Positions 1 through 10,819 of a DNA stretch of 64,000 nucleotides are shown piece after piece. Origin of the DNA: Streptomyces sp. V1I1. GTDB lineage: Bacteria > Actinomycetota > Actinomycetes > Streptomycetales > Streptomycetaceae. Location: NCBI RefSeq assembly GCF_030817355.1, contig NZ_JAUSZH010000001.1, forward strand, positions 2,536,501 through 2,600,500, read 5' to 3'. Both the position numbers and the translations under genes were made by a program. The notes under the pieces are model-generated. The model saw nothing but the letters and a program-made list of their open reading frames with translations, ran no database searches and was not told where the DNA came from. Positions within the stretch are counted from its first letter, which is position 1. Each line of letters starts with the position of its first letter.

Positions 1-534
1 GTGCTGCCGGGCGAGGGTGCTCACCTGGTCGTAGTCGATGAGACCGGACTCCGCCTCGACGCCGTATCCGACGAAGTCGAACCAGCGGCCGGAGAAATTG
101 GCGGGCGAGCCGTGGGTGAGATGACCGCCGTACGTCAGGCCCATGGCGAGCACGGTGTCACCGGGCTTGAGCAGCGCAGCGTATGCCGCGAGGACTGCGG
201 AGGAGCCGGAGTGCGACTGCACGTTGGCGTGGTCGGCGCCGAACAGGACGGTGGCGCGCTCGACGGCGATCCGCTCGGCGGCGTCGACGAGCTCACAGCC
301 GCCGTGGTGCCGGGCGCCGGGATAGCCCTCGGCGTACTTGTTGGCGAGCGGGGAGCCGAGGGCGGCGAGGACCGCGGGCGAGGTGAAGTTCTCGGCGGCG
401 ATGAGCTGAAGGCTGTCGCTCTGCCGTCCCAACTCCCCCAGGATCACCTCGGCGATCTCGGGGTCCTGGCGACGCAGGGCGTCGAAGTCCGCGTAGGCCG
501 CGGGGGCGGCGGCAGGTGCAGTGCTGACCGGCAT
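1..534 (-). CDS. glyA: Serine hydroxymethyltransferase, N-terminal part (runs off window)
   Basis: This gene encodes the PLP enzyme that interconverts serine and glycine while loading tetrahydrofolate with a one-carbon unit in the cytoplasm. Only the first 178 codons are visible; the frame stays open to base 1. The segment has the SHMT N-terminal signature IAAENFTS (about residues 44-51), followed by [15 protein letters not shown], which holds the family's conserved substrate and PLP contacts. The ATG at 534-532 has GGAG about 7 bases upstream. It is the first of a long run of minus-strand housekeeping genes, separated from the next one by a repeat-rich gap. Identity is secure; the C-terminal half cannot be judged. 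Confidence 0.93.
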   Translation of the reverse strand, partial: MPVSTAPAAAPAAYADFDALRRQDPEIAEVILGELGRQSDSLQLIAAENFTSPAVLAALGSPLANKYAEGYPGARHHGGCELVDAAERIAVERATVLFGADHANVQSHSGSSAVLAAYAALLKPGDTVLAMGLTYGGHLTHGSPANFSGRWFDFVGYGVEAESGLIDYDQVSTLARQH

Positions 535-625
535 GGTGGGCTCCGGGCCTCGCGCGTGGGGTTGCAGCCCCTCCAATGTAGGCCGGGGTCTGGCGGCCTG
601 CCCGGTGTCCGGGGGATCTCTCTTT

Positions 626-891
626 CCCCACCCCGCCCCTTCCCGTAACTGTGGGCTTCGCCCCCAGCCCCCCGTACGCCCTTCTGGCGGTCCCCCCCAC
701 GGGCTCCAATGGAGCCCCTCCGGCGACCGAGGAGCGGGGTCCGGGGCGGAGCCCCGGTCAGGGCCGAATGTTCAGCCTCGCCGGCGTTTGAGGCACGGGC
801 TTTGGGGCGGAGCCCCCAAATCAAGCCCCGCCGGCGCTTGAGGCGCGGGGTCCGGGGCGGAGCCCCAGTTACGGGAAGGGGCGGGGTGGGG
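626..891. repeat. Intergenic palindromic element with 25-bp inverted ends
   Basis: The 375-bp gap between glyA and the phosphatase-like gene holds no gene. Bases 626-650 are the exact reverse complement of 867-891 (25 bp, ending CCCGTAACT and starting AGTTACGGG). Inside are degenerate direct copies of a unit containing CGGCGNTTGAGG followed by GGGGCGGAGCCCC (about 772-817 and 821-866), plus a shorter copy near 736-755. GGGGCGGAGCCCC is itself a hairpin. Such GC-rich repeats are common between Streptomyces genes. They may act as terminators for the leftward transcript or as a miniature mobile repeat; no function is proven. Confidence 0.75.
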
Positions 892-909
892 GCAAGCCCC
901 CGCAGCGGC

Positions 910-1584
910 TCAGTGGCGGGCCCGGACCCCCGTCAGCGCCGTCACCACAGGATCCAGCGCCTGGTTGATCTCGTCCCCGATCGATCGGAAGAACGTGATC
1001 GGCGCACCGTACGGGTCGTACACCTCATCCGCATCCGGGCTCGGCGCAAGCAGCCACCCCCGCAGCGCCGCCGCCGCGCGCACCAGCGCGCGGGCGCGTT
1101 CGACGACGCCCTCGTCGCGCGGATCGGGCAGCGTCGCCGGGTCTATGGCCCGCACCAGCCGGGTGAACTCCTTGAGCGTGAAGGTGCGCAGGCCCGCCGA
1201 ATGGCCCATAGAGATCACCTGCGCCCGGTGGTCACGGGTCGCCGTGAGGACCAGGTCCGCGCGGATCACATGCTCGTCGAGCAGCTCACGGCCCACGAAA
1301 CCCGTCGCGTCCGCGCCGAAGTCGGCCAGGACGATCTCGGCATTGGCCTCCATCGGGGCGCCCTCGTGGCCCCAGGTGCCCGCGCTCTCCACAATCAGGC
1401 CGCCCGTGAGCCCATCGCCGAGGCGGTCGCTCAGGGCATGGCGGGTCAGCCGCTCGGTGATCGGCGAGCGGCAGACGTTGCCGGTGCTGACGTGGAGGAT
1501 GCGGAAGGTGGAGGTGCTCCCTCCAGACTCCGTCCGGGGGGACCCCCAGGATTCCGCTATGCCACGCCCCTCAGGGGCGGTCAA
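910..1584 (-). CDS. Low-molecular-weight protein-tyrosine-phosphatase-like protein
   Basis: The 224-aa protein has the LMW-PTP fold signature: a phosphate loop HVSTGNVCRSP at residues 31-41 and the C-terminal general-acid motif DPYG. In the family consensus C-x-G-N-x-C-R-S the first Cys is the nucleophile. Here that position is Ser33, so classical tyrosine-phosphatase chemistry is doubtful. The start is TTG at 1584, chosen because no ATG or GTG precedes the P-loop in frame and because TTGA overlaps the tsaC stop, indicating translational coupling. It ends the prfA-prmC-tsaC run, which suggests a translation- or modification-linked role, but the substrate is unknown. Confidence 0.8.
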   Translation of the reverse strand: MTAPEGRGIAESWGSPRTESGGSTSTFRILHVSTGNVCRSPITERLTRHALSDRLGDGLTGGLIVESAGTWGHEGAPMEANAEIVLADFGADATGFVGRELLDEHVIRADLVLTATRDHRAQVISMGHSAGLRTFTLKEFTRLVRAIDPATLPDPRDEGVVERARALVRAAAALRGWLLAPSPDADEVYDPYGAPITFFRSIGDEINQALDPVVTALTGVRARH

Positions 1585-2228
1585 TTGGCCACCTCGAGGT
1601 CGGGTACGACTTTGCGCAGCTCGTCCGGTGAGAGCGCTCCCTCGCGCAGCAGCACCGGGACCTTGCCCGTGACGTCGACGATCGAGGACGGCACGTTGCC
1701 CGGGGTCGGGCCGCCGTCCAGGTAGACCGAGACCGAGTCGCCGAGCATCTCCTGCGCGGCGTCGCAGTCCTCGGGCGCCGGGTGCCCGGTGAGGTTGGCG
1801 CTGGAGACCGCCATCGGGCCGACCTCGGTGAGCAGTTCGATCGCGACCGGGTGCAGCGGCATCCGGATCGCGACGGTGCCCCGGGTGTCGCCCAGGTCCC
1901 ACTGCAGTGACGGCTGGTGCTTGGCGACCAGCGTCAGCGCACCCGGCCAGAAGGCGTCGACAAGCTCCCAGGCCTGCTCGGAGAAGTCGGTGACCAGGCC
2001 GTGCAGGGTGTTCGGGGATCCGATGAGGACAGGCGTGGGCATGTTGCGGCCGCGCCCCTTGGCTTCCAGCAGGTCGGCGACGGCCTCGGAACCGAAGGCG
2101 TCCGCACCGATCCCGTACACGGTGTCGGTGGGCAGCACGACCAGCTCGCCGCGGCGGACGGCCGATGCGGCTTCACGCAGACCGGTGGTGCGATCCGTCG
2201 CGTCGTTGCAGTCGTATCGCCGAGCCAT
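1581..2228 (-). CDS. tsaC: L-threonylcarbamoyladenylate synthase (Sua5/YrdC family)
   Basis: The enzyme makes threonylcarbamoyl-AMP from threonine, bicarbonate and ATP, the first step of t6A37 modification in ANN-decoding tRNAs. The 215-aa protein has the YrdC signatures: the PTDTVYGIGADA segment (about residues 33-44), the KGRGRNMP basic loop (58-65) and SSANLTG (about 142-148). It corresponds to a single YrdC domain without the C-terminal Sua5 domain. The ATG overlaps the stop of a 14-codon mini-ORF (TGATG), which carries its GAGGAGG ribosome-binding site. The downstream phosphatase-like gene overlaps its stop, so prmC-tsaC-phosphatase is read as one coupled unit. Confidence 0.92.
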   Translation of the reverse strand: MARRYDCNDATDRTTGLREAASAVRRGELVVLPTDTVYGIGADAFGSEAVADLLEAKGRGRNMPTPVLIGSPNTLHGLVTDFSEQAWELVDAFWPGALTLVAKHQPSLQWDLGDTRGTVAIRMPLHPVAIELLTEVGPMAVSSANLTGHPAPEDCDAAQEMLGDSVSVYLDGGPTPGNVPSSIVDVTGKVPVLLREGALSPDELRKVVPDLEVAN

Positions 2229-2272
2229 CAGCGGGCCTCCTCGTACATGGACACGTACACAAGCTTGGTCAT
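2228..2272 (-). CDS. Possible 14-codon coupling ORF between prmC and tsaC
   Basis: An ATG overlaps the prmC stop (ATGA) and opens a 14-residue frame, MTKLVYVSMYEEAR, whose stop overlaps the tsaC start (TGATG). The last codons contain GAGGAGG, placed correctly to serve as the tsaC ribosome-binding site. A ribosome could therefore travel from prmC through this frame into tsaC without release. Whether the peptide itself matters is unknown; it may only be a translational bridge. Confidence 0.35.
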   Translation of the reverse strand: MTKLVYVSMYEEAR

Positions 2273-3114
2273 GGCGTTGCCTTGCGCGCGGTCGCGAAGC
2301 GCGGCCGCTTGTTCAGGTCGGGGTGGTCGGCCGCGTCCGCCCAGCCCGCCTCTTCGCTGAAGATCCACGGCACTTGGCCGCCCTGCGTGTCGGCGTGCTC
2401 GACGACGACGAGGCCGCCGGGCCGCAGCAGCCGGTGGGCGGTGCGCTCGATGCCGCGAATCGTGTCCAGGCCGTCCTCGCCGGAGAACAGAGCCATGTCC
2501 GGGTCGTGGTCGCGAGCCTCGGGGGCGACATACTCCCACTCCGTGAGCGGGATGTACGGCGGATTCGAGATGACCAGGTCGACCTGCCCGTCCAGCTCGG
2601 GAAGCGCGGACAGGGCGTCGCCCTGGTGAATGGTGACGCGCGAGCCCTCGGCGTTCTTACGGGTCCACCTCAGCGCGTCCTCGGAGAGCTCCACGCCGTG
2701 CACCCGCGAGCGCGGCACCTCCTGCGCCATGGCGAGCGCGATGGCCCCGGACCCCGTACACAGATCGACGATGAGCGGCTCGACGACGTCCATGGCCCGT
2801 ACGGCGTCTATGGCCCAGCCGACGACCGACTCGGTCTCCGGGCGGGGCACGAATACGCCGGGCCCGACCTGCAGCTCCAGAAAGCGGAAGAAAGCGCGCC
2901 CGGTGATGTGCTGGAGCGGTTCGCGGGCCTCGCGGCGGGCGACCGCCTCCCAGTAGCGGGCGTCGAAGTCGCCGTCCGGGACGTTGTGCAGCTCTCCCCG
3001 CTTGACGCCGTGCACGAACGCGGCGAGCTCCTCCGCGTCGAAGCGCGGTGAGGGCACGCCGGCGTCGGCCAGCCGCTGGGTGGCCTGGGCCACCTCGGCA
3101 AGCAGCAGGTTCAC
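2269..3114 (-). CDS. prmC: Peptide chain release factor N5-glutamine methyltransferase
   Basis: This SAM-dependent enzyme methylates the Gln of the GGQ motif in class I release factors, including the PrfA encoded just upstream. The 281-aa protein has an N-terminal helical recognition domain (about 1-85), then a Rossmann methyltransferase domain with the SAM loop DLCTGSGAIALA (about 116-127) and the diagnostic catalytic NPPY at about 186-189. The ATG at 3114 lies 54 bases after the prfA stop. Its own stop overlaps a mini-ORF that leads into tsaC. Pairing with prfA is the classic arrangement and makes the assignment firm. Confidence 0.95.
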   Translation of the reverse strand: MNLLLAEVAQATQRLADAGVPSPRFDAEELAAFVHGVKRGELHNVPDGDFDARYWEAVARREAREPLQHITGRAFFRFLELQVGPGVFVPRPETESVVGWAIDAVRAMDVVEPLIVDLCTGSGAIALAMAQEVPRSRVHGVELSEDALRWTRKNAEGSRVTIHQGDALSALPELDGQVDLVISNPPYIPLTEWEYVAPEARDHDPDMALFSGEDGLDTIRGIERTAHRLLRPGGLVVVEHADTQGGQVPWIFSEEAGWADAADHPDLNKRPRFATARKATP

Positions 3115-3168
3115 CTTGGTCCTCCGGGACTGCAGGGGGTTGATGCAGGGGGTTGTTACTGGGGGTTG

Positions 3169-4248
3169 TTACTGGGCGTCGGCGAGCTTGGCGGCGGAGT
3201 CGGCGTCGACACAGGCCTGGATTACCGCGTCCAGATCACCGTCGAGCACCTGGTCCAAGTTGTACGCCTTGAAGCCGACACGGTGGTCCGAGATGCGGTT
3301 TTCCGGGAAGTTGTACGTACGGATCTTCTCCGAGCGGTCAACTGTGCGGACCTGGCTGCGCCGGGCACTCGCGGCTTCCTTCTCGGCCTCCTCCTGGGCC
3401 GCGGCAAGCAGCCTGGAGCGCAGGATACGCATCGCCTGCTCCTTGTTCTGGAGCTGGCTCTTCTCGTTCTGGCAGGAGGCGACGATGCCGGTCGGCAGGT
3501 GCGTGATGCGCACCGCGGAGTCGGTGGTGTTGACGGACTGGCCGCCGGGACCCGACGAGCGGTAGACGTCGATCCGCAGATCGTTGGCGTGGATCTCGAC
3601 GTCGATCTCCTCCGCCTCGGGCGTGACCAGCACGCCGGCCGCCGAGGTGTGGATGCGGCCCTGGGACTCGGTGGCGGGCACGCGCTGCACGCGGTGCACT
3701 CCGCCCTCGTACTTCATCCGCGCCCAGACGCCCTGCCCGGGCTCGGTCGCGCCGTTGCCGCCCTTGGTCTTCACCGCGACCTGGACATCCTTGTAGCCGC
3801 CGAGCTCGGACTCGGTGGCGTCGATGATCTCGGTCTTCCAGCCGACGCGCTCGGCGTAGCGCAGATACATCCGCAGCAGATCACCGGCGAACAGGGCCGA
3901 CTCGTCGCCGCCCGCGCCCGCCTTGACCTCGAGGATGACGTCCTTGTCGTCGCTGGGGTCGCGCGGTACGAGCAGCAGCCGCAGCTTCTCGGTGAGCTCC
4001 TCGCGCTGCTTCTCGAGCTCCTTGACCTCGGCGGCGAAGTCCGGGTCGTCGACGGCGAGTTCACGCGCGGTCTGGATGTCGTCCCCGGTCTGCTTCCAGG
4101 AGCGGTACGTGCCGACGATCGGGGTCAGCTCGGCGTAGCGCTTGCCCAGCTTGCGCGCGTTCGCCTGGTCCGCGTGGACCGAAGGGTCGGCGAGCTTCTT
4201 CTCGAGATCGGCGTGTTCGCCGATCAGTTCCTCGACCGCCTCGAACAT
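3169..4248 (-). CDS. prfA: Peptide chain release factor 1
   Basis: RF1 recognises UAA and UAG stop codons and triggers peptidyl-tRNA hydrolysis on the ribosome. The 359-aa length is standard. The catalytic loop [10 protein letters not shown] (about 232-241) carries the GGQ methylated by PrmC, and the stop-recognition region has PATESQGR followed by HTSAAGV. An open frame continues upstream into the rpmE region, but the ATG at 4248 with CAGGAG just before it matches the usual MFEAVEEL start. A strong hairpin lies between rpmE and this gene, so part of its transcription may pass through or start after that hairpin. Confidence 0.96.
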   Translation of the reverse strand: MFEAVEELIGEHADLEKKLADPSVHADQANARKLGKRYAELTPIVGTYRSWKQTGDDIQTARELAVDDPDFAAEVKELEKQREELTEKLRLLLVPRDPSDDKDVILEVKAGAGGDESALFAGDLLRMYLRYAERVGWKTEIIDATESELGGYKDVQVAVKTKGGNGATEPGQGVWARMKYEGGVHRVQRVPATESQGRIHTSAAGVLVTPEAEEIDVEIHANDLRIDVYRSSGPGGQSVNTTDSAVRITHLPTGIVASCQNEKSQLQNKEQAMRILRSRLLAAAQEEAEKEAASARRSQVRTVDRSEKIRTYNFPENRISDHRVGFKAYNLDQVLDGDLDAVIQACVDADSAAKLADAQ

Positions 4249-4299
4249 CGGGGGCTCCTGGGTTTGGTACGCGAAATGGGGCTGCTCAGAACGGACAAA

Positions 4300-4346
4300 G
4301 CGCCGGCCTCGGCCACCCCCGGTCAGGGGCGGCCGAGGGCCGGCGC
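4300..4346. terminator. Strong hairpin between rpmE and prfA
   Basis: The arms GCGCCGGCCTCGGCC (4300-4314) and GGCCGAGGGCCGGCGC (4331-4346) form a stem of about 15 bp around a 16-base GC-rich loop. There is no U-tract, as is usual in Streptomyces. It lies just after the rpmE stop and would attenuate or terminate the leftward rpmE transcript before prfA. Confidence 0.7.
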
Positions 4347-4355
4347 AGTGGCTCG

Positions 4356-4580
4356 CTACTTCTTGGCGGAGCCGGCAGCCTTGCCGAAGCGGGCCTCGAA
4401 GCGGGCCACACGGCCACCGGTGTCGAGGATCTTCTGCTTGCCCGTGTAGAACGGGTGGCACTCGGAGCAGACCTCGGCCCGGACGGTGCCGGACGCGATG
4501 GTGCTACGGGTGGTGAACGACGCGCCACAGGTGCAGCTGACCTGCGTCTCGACGTACTCGGGGTGGATGTCGCGCTTCAA
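4356..4580 (-). CDS. rpmE: 50S ribosomal protein L31, zinc-binding form
   Basis: This 74-aa large-subunit protein keeps all four zinc ligands of the C+ form of L31: Cys16 and Cys18 in SCTCG, and Cys37 and Cys40 in [11 protein letters not shown]. The N-terminal MKRDIHPEY is the usual L31 start. The zinc-containing paralogue is normally the housekeeping one, replaced by a Cys-less form under zinc limitation through Zur. No Zur-like site is evident in the 148-bp gap toward the LCP gene. It is followed by a strong hairpin and then prfA, the usual actinobacterial order. Confidence 0.96.
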   Translation of the reverse strand: MKRDIHPEYVETQVSCTCGASFTTRSTIASGTVRAEVCSECHPFYTGKQKILDTGGRVARFEARFGKAAGSAKK

Positions 4581-4728
4581 GGGTGTCTCCTAGTTTCGGG
4601 AGGGCACCGGGTCGTACGTGCGGATTGCTCGTACGTGAACCGGGGCCGACGTACCAGTCTGCCAGGACCGGCCGTAACTCCCAAAACCGGGGTACCGCCG
4701 GATCTATTCCCCGCAGGGGCGGGGCGCC

Positions 4729-5835
4729 CTACCGGCTCCGGACGACCGTGCCTGCGTCGCCCTTGTCGCCCGCGGAGTCCTTGACGGCGGATGCGGGGAT
4801 CGGTTTGTCCTGCGCCAGCGCCGTCCAGACCTGCTGCGACGCGGCCTTGAGCGGGACCACGCGGTTGGGGTCCGCCGGGTCGTACTCCACCGGCATCGTG
4901 ATCATGTGCACGTCCTGCGCACCGAGGCCGCTCAGCCCCCTGGCAAAGCTCATCAGCTCGTTGACGGTGTCGAGCTCGGAGTCGGGCTTGATCGCCTTGG
5001 TCGCGGTGTCGGCGATGTCGAGGAGCTTCTTCGGGTTGGTGAAGACGCCGACGTCCTTGACCTGGTTGATGAAGGCCTTCATGAAGGCCTGCTGGAGCTG
5101 TATTCGGCCCAGGTCGCTGCCATCGCCGACGCTCTTGCGGGTGCGTACGAGACCGAGCGACTGCTCCCCGTCGAGGGTGTGCGTGCCGGGCGGCAGGTCC
5201 AGATGGCTCTTGCTGTCGTTGATGGGCTTGGTGGTGGTGATCTCCACGCCGCCCAGCTCGTCGATGAGCTTCTTGAAGCCGGTGAAGTCGACCTCTATGT
5301 AGTGGTCCATGCGGATGCCGGACATCTTTTCGATGGTCTTCACCGCGCAGGCGGGGCCACCGACCTCGTACGCCGTGTTGAACATGGCGCGCTTCTCGCC
5401 GGAGACGGTCTTGCCCTCCCCGTCCGCGCACTGGGGGCGGTCGACGAGGGTGTCACGCGGGATGGAGACGACGCTGGCCTTCTTGTGGCCCTCGTAGACG
5501 TGCACGACCATCGCGGTGTCGGAGCGCGCAACACCTTCGTCCACGCCGTATTCGCCGTTGGCGCCGGAGCGGGAGTCGGAGCCCAGGACCAGAATGTCCA
5601 TGGAGCCGTTGTCGACGTTCTGGGGGCGGTCGTCGCCGAGTGCGGCGTTGATGTCGACGCCCTGGAGGTTGCCGTTGAGCTTGAAGTAGGCGTAACCGAG
5701 ACCGGATCCACCGATCAGCACCAGCCCTGCGAGGGACCATCCGGCCACGGTCATGGCTCTGCGGCTCTTGGTGGGCGCTTTACGGCGTTTGCCGCGGCGG
5801 CGTATTCGGCTGCCGCTGCTGCTCTGGTCGGCCAT
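4729..5835 (-). CDS. LytR-CpsA-Psr (LCP) family cell-wall glycopolymer ligase
   Basis: LCP proteins transfer lipid-linked wall polymers such as teichoic acid-type polymers onto peptidoglycan on the outside of the membrane. The 368-aa protein starts with a basic cytoplasmic tail (SRIRRRGKRRKAPTKSRR). One transmembrane helix follows at about residues 27-52, then an extracellular LCP domain. That domain contains LVLGSDSRSG (about 83-92), RSDTAMVVHVY (about 104-114), VVSIPRDTLVD with its conserved Arg, and LVRTRKSVGDGSDLGRIQLQQ (cut here for length at about 229-248), which holds the conserved Arg residues that bind pyrophosphate. It lies alone between rho and rpmE, with a strong terminator-like hairpin on its rho side. 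Confidence 0.9.
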   Translation of the reverse strand: MADQSSSGSRIRRRGKRRKAPTKSRRAMTVAGWSLAGLVLIGGSGLGYAYFKLNGNLQGVDINAALGDDRPQNVDNGSMDILVLGSDSRSGANGEYGVDEGVARSDTAMVVHVYEGHKKASVVSIPRDTLVDRPQCADGEGKTVSGEKRAMFNTAYEVGGPACAVKTIEKMSGIRMDHYIEVDFTGFKKLIDELGGVEITTTKPINDSKSHLDLPPGTHTLDGEQSLGLVRTRKSVGDGSDLGRIQLQQAFMKAFINQVKDVGVFTNPKKLLDIADTATKAIKPDSELDTVNELMSFARGLSGLGAQDVHMITMPVEYDPADPNRVVPLKAASQQVWTALAQDKPIPASAVKDSAGDKGDAGTVVRSR

Positions 5836-5962
5836 GGTCTCCTCGGCTCTCGCTGTTCCCGCTACCCCCTGCCGTCTTGATCAGGCGCGGTCTGTCGCAC
5901 TTGTCCAGACGGCGAGGGAGCATGAAGGGTTGCACAGCAGCCTGAGAACTCCTTAAGAACGC

Positions 5963-5997
5963 GTCGCGCCCACCGTGCGGTGCACGGTGGGCGCGAC
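5963..5997. terminator. Perfect 16-bp hairpin downstream of rho
   Basis: GTCGCGCCCACCGTGC (5963-5978) is followed by a 3-base loop and its exact complement (5982-5997). It lies in the 289-bp gap between the rho stop and the LCP start, and would terminate the leftward rho transcript. The rest of the gap shows no convincing gene. Confidence 0.85.
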
Positions 5998-6124
5998 GTA
6001 CTGCTTGTGGGGCCCGACTGGCCGTTCTCACCTGCGAGTTCGGCGGTCGGTGAGTCCGGGCGCGGGAGCTGCGTCACGCCTGACGGCTGTGGCGAAGGTC
6101 TCCCGGCCGCGGCCTCGGTGAACC

Positions 6125-8170
<2,046 letters not shown>

Positions 8171-8553
8171 GAAGGGTCCTTCCCTGGAGCGGACGTCGGC
8201 CTTCTGGCTCGGCGACCGGTTGTGCTGTCCGACGTCGGTCCTGGTTGTGGACCGTGCCGGGGCGGTGGTCCCGCCGGGAATTAACGGCGGAGAGATAAAC
8301 ATGCAAGGCCCGGCCCGAGGTCCCCCTGCTCGGCCCACTCCTGGAAAAGCGAGGGGTGGTCGTGCCGGTTCCGGAGCGTGCTCGAAACTGCTCAGGCAGG
8401 CTGCTCAGGCAGTTGGGGAGGCTCCCGGAAGAATGTTGGTCCCGAATGGGGACACGAAGCACTGCGCCACAAAGACGTCGGCTGCAGACTTGAGGTTAAC
8501 ACTACCGGCTCCAACAAACATTCCCCCTCTCCATCACCGGCAATCTCGTGTCA
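8171..8553. other. rho leader region, no gene
   Basis: About 380 bp between thrB and rho. I see no coding frame with support. On the minus strand, at about 8487-8520, the segment GGAGCCGGTAGTGTTAACC is locally AT-richer and could hold the rho promoter, leaving a long 5' leader of roughly 300 bases. A long leader is where Rho autoregulation acts in other bacteria. The promoter placement is only a guess. Confidence 0.3.
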
Positions 8554-9471
8554 CTACGGGGCGAGCGGCAGAACACTCGCTCCCGCGGCGTCGAAGGTGA
8601 GCCGGTTGGCCGCCCATCCCTCGCCCGCCAGTCGTGCGACCTTGTCGGCCACACCGTCCTCGGTCAGCGCGAGCACCGTGGGGCCCGCGCCGGAGATGAC
8701 TGCGGCGACGCCGTCGGCGCGCAGTCGGTTGACCAGGGCCACGCTCTCCGGCATCGCCGGGGCGCGGTACTCCTGGTGGAGCCGGTCCTCGGTGGCCGGC
8801 AGCAGCAGCTCAGGACGCCTGGTCAGCGCCTCGACGAGCAGGGCGGCCCGGCCAGCGTTGGCCGCGGCGTCCACATGGGGGACGGTGCGCGGAAGCAGTC
8901 CGCGTGCCGTCTCGGTGAGCACCGGCTTACCGGGCACGAAAACCACCGGAACGACGGAATCGACAGGGTCCATCCTGATGGCGCGCGCCGCTCCCCCGTC
9001 GGTCCAGGCAAGCGTGAAGCCGCCCAGCAGACAGGCGGCGACATTGTCGGGGTGCCCCTCGATCTCGGTGGCGAGCTCCAGCAGCGCCGCGTCGTCGAGC
9101 TTGGCGTCGCCCCCTATGGTCACGGCGCGGGCGGCGACGATGCCGGCGCAGATGGCCGCGGACGACGATCCCAGGCCCCGCCCGTGCGGGATGCGGTTGG
9201 CGCAGACCACTTCGAGGCCGCGCGGCTGCCCTCCGAGCAGGTCGAATGCCGTACGCAGGGAACGTACGAGCAGATGGCTCTCATCGCGGGGCAGCGTCGT
9301 GGCGCCCTCGCCCGCGATGTCGATGTGCAGACCGGAGTCCGCGACCCTGACGACGACGTCGTCGTACAGCCCCAGGGACAGCCCGAGGGCGTCGAAGCCC
9401 GGGCCGAGATTGGCGCTGGTGGCGGGGACGCGCACCCGGACGGCGGCGGCGCGGAACGCTGGACCGGCCAT
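8554..9471 (-). CDS. thrB: Homoserine kinase
   Basis: The enzyme phosphorylates homoserine with ATP to O-phosphohomoserine, the step before threonine synthase. The 305-aa protein belongs to the GHMP kinase family: N-terminal VRVPATSANLGPGFDALGLS, the ATP loop PHGRGLGSSSAAICAG near residues 88-103, and a C-terminal ISGAGPTVLAL motif. The ATG at 9471 (MAGPAFRAAAV) fits the family start better than an ATG further upstream. It follows thrC but is separated from it by 270 bp and a hairpin, so it may be transcribed in part from its own promoter. Confidence 0.95.
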   Translation of the reverse strand: MAGPAFRAAAVRVRVPATSANLGPGFDALGLSLGLYDDVVVRVADSGLHIDIAGEGATTLPRDESHLLVRSLRTAFDLLGGQPRGLEVVCANRIPHGRGLGSSSAAICAGIVAARAVTIGGDAKLDDAALLELATEIEGHPDNVAACLLGGFTLAWTDGGAARAIRMDPVDSVVPVVFVPGKPVLTETARGLLPRTVPHVDAAANAGRAALLVEALTRRPELLLPATEDRLHQEYRAPAMPESVALVNRLRADGVAAVISGAGPTVLALTEDGVADKVARLAGEGWAANRLTFDAAGASVLPLAP

Positions 9472-9688
9472 CGCTCGATGACTCTCCTTGGTTCTGACTG
9501 CGAGATTTTTTCGAGAGGTACGAACACCCGTGGGCCGTAATGGCAACAACACCGCGGCATATGCGGCGGGGCGGGTTCGGTACAGCTTATCGAAGGAAGG
9601 TTCAGTGGCGACATAGGGCGCACGGTAGGCGCACGATGCGTGTCGGAAGCCTCCTGTGCCCCTACGTACGCCGTTGTCCGGCTTGCCT

Positions 9689-9729
9689 TGCTTTCCCCGG
9701 GGCGGGCCCCCCGGAACCCGGGGAAAGCA
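9689..9729. terminator. 13-bp hairpin after thrC
   Basis: TGCTTTCCCCGGG (9689-9701) and CCCGGGGAAAGCA (9717-9729) form a perfect 13-bp stem just beyond the thrC stop. It fits an intrinsic terminator of the hom-thrC transcript; the flanking 9472-9688 stretch has no gene. Confidence 0.75.
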
Positions 9730-9741
9730 GAAGCGGCGAGG

Positions 9742-10812
9742 TTACGCCAGACCGAGGTGCTGGGCGGCCGCGGCGGCGTCCACCGGCACGGTGACCGGCT
9801 GCGGCGCTCCGGCGACCGCCCAGTCCGGGTCCTTCAGTCCGTTGCCGGTGACCGTGCAGACGATCCGCTGGCCCGGGTCGACCTTGCCGGCCTCTGCGGC
9901 CTTCAGCAGACCCGCGACGGACGCTGCCGACGCGGGCTCCACGAAGACGCCCTCCTGCGAGGCCAACAGCCGGTACGCGCGCAGAATCTCACGGTCCGTC
10001 ACCTCGTCGATGAGACCGCCCGACTCGTCGCGCGCGGCGAGGGCGTACTGCCAGGAGGCCGGGTTGCCGATCCGGATCGCGGTGGCGATGGTGGAGGGGT
10101 CCTTGACGACCTCGCCGCGGACGATCGGGGCCGAGCCGGAGGCCTGGAAGCCCCACATCCGGGGAGCCTGCGTCGACATCTTGTCTGCGGCGTACTCCTT
10201 GTACCCCTTCCAGTACGCCGTGATGTTGCCGGCGTTGCCGACGGGCAGCACATGGATGTCGGGGGCGTCGCCGAGCGCGTCGACGATTTCGAACGCGGCG
10301 GTCTTCTGCCCGTCGATGCGGAACGGATTGACCGAATTGACCAGTGCCACCGGGTAGTTCTCCGAGAGCCGGCGGGCGAGGTTCAGGCAGTCGTCGAAGT
10401 TCCCGTCGACCTGGAGGATGCGCGAGCCGTACACCAGCGCCTGCCCCATCTTGCCGAGGGCGATCTTGCCCTGGGGGACCAGGACCGCGCAGACCATTCC
10501 GGCCCGTACGGCATAGGCGGCGGCCGAGGCGGACGTGTTGCCGGTGGAGGCGCAGATGACCGCCTTCGCGCCCTCCTCCTTGGCCTTGGTGATGGCCATG
10601 GTCATGCCACGGTCCTTGAAGGATCCGGTGGGGTTGGCGCCCTCGACCTTGAGGTGCACCTCGCAGCCCGTGCGCTCGGAGAGGACCTGCGCCGGGACGA
10701 GCGGCGTGCCACCCTCGCGCAGCGTGACGACCGGCGTCGTGTCCGTCACCGGGAGACGGTCCCGGTACTCCTCGATGATGCCGCGCCACTGGTGGGTGCC
10801 GTTGGTCGTCAT
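9742..10812 (-). CDS. thrC: Threonine synthase
   Basis: This PLP enzyme converts O-phosphohomoserine to threonine. The 356-aa length fits the class II form without the N-terminal extension of the plant or yeast type. The PLP lysine lies in [11 protein letters not shown] (about residues 60-70), the phosphate loop is [11 protein letters not shown], and a C-terminal [12 protein letters not shown] segment is family-typical. The ATG at 10812 ([11 protein letters not shown]) follows the hom stop by only 7 bases, so hom and thrC form an operon. A hairpin follows the stop. Confidence 0.96.
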   Translation of the reverse strand: MTTNGTHQWRGIIEEYRDRLPVTDTTPVVTLREGGTPLVPAQVLSERTGCEVHLKVEGANPTGSFKDRGMTMAITKAKEEGAKAVICASTGNTSASAAAYAVRAGMVCAVLVPQGKIALGKMGQALVYGSRILQVDGNFDDCLNLARRLSENYPVALVNSVNPFRIDGQKTAAFEIVDALGDAPDIHVLPVGNAGNITAYWKGYKEYAADKMSTQAPRMWGFQASGSAPIVRGEVVKDPSTIATAIRIGNPASWQYALAARDESGGLIDEVTDREILRAYRLLASQEGVFVEPASAASVAGLLKAAEAGKVDPGQRIVCTVTGNGLKDPDWAVAGAPQPVTVPVDAAAAAQHLGLA

Positions 10813-10819
10813 GGGTCCC

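Noticed and set aside
3166..4449. 427-aa plus-strand frame over prfA
   Set aside because: Mirror frame of prfA; no ribosome-binding site or domain.
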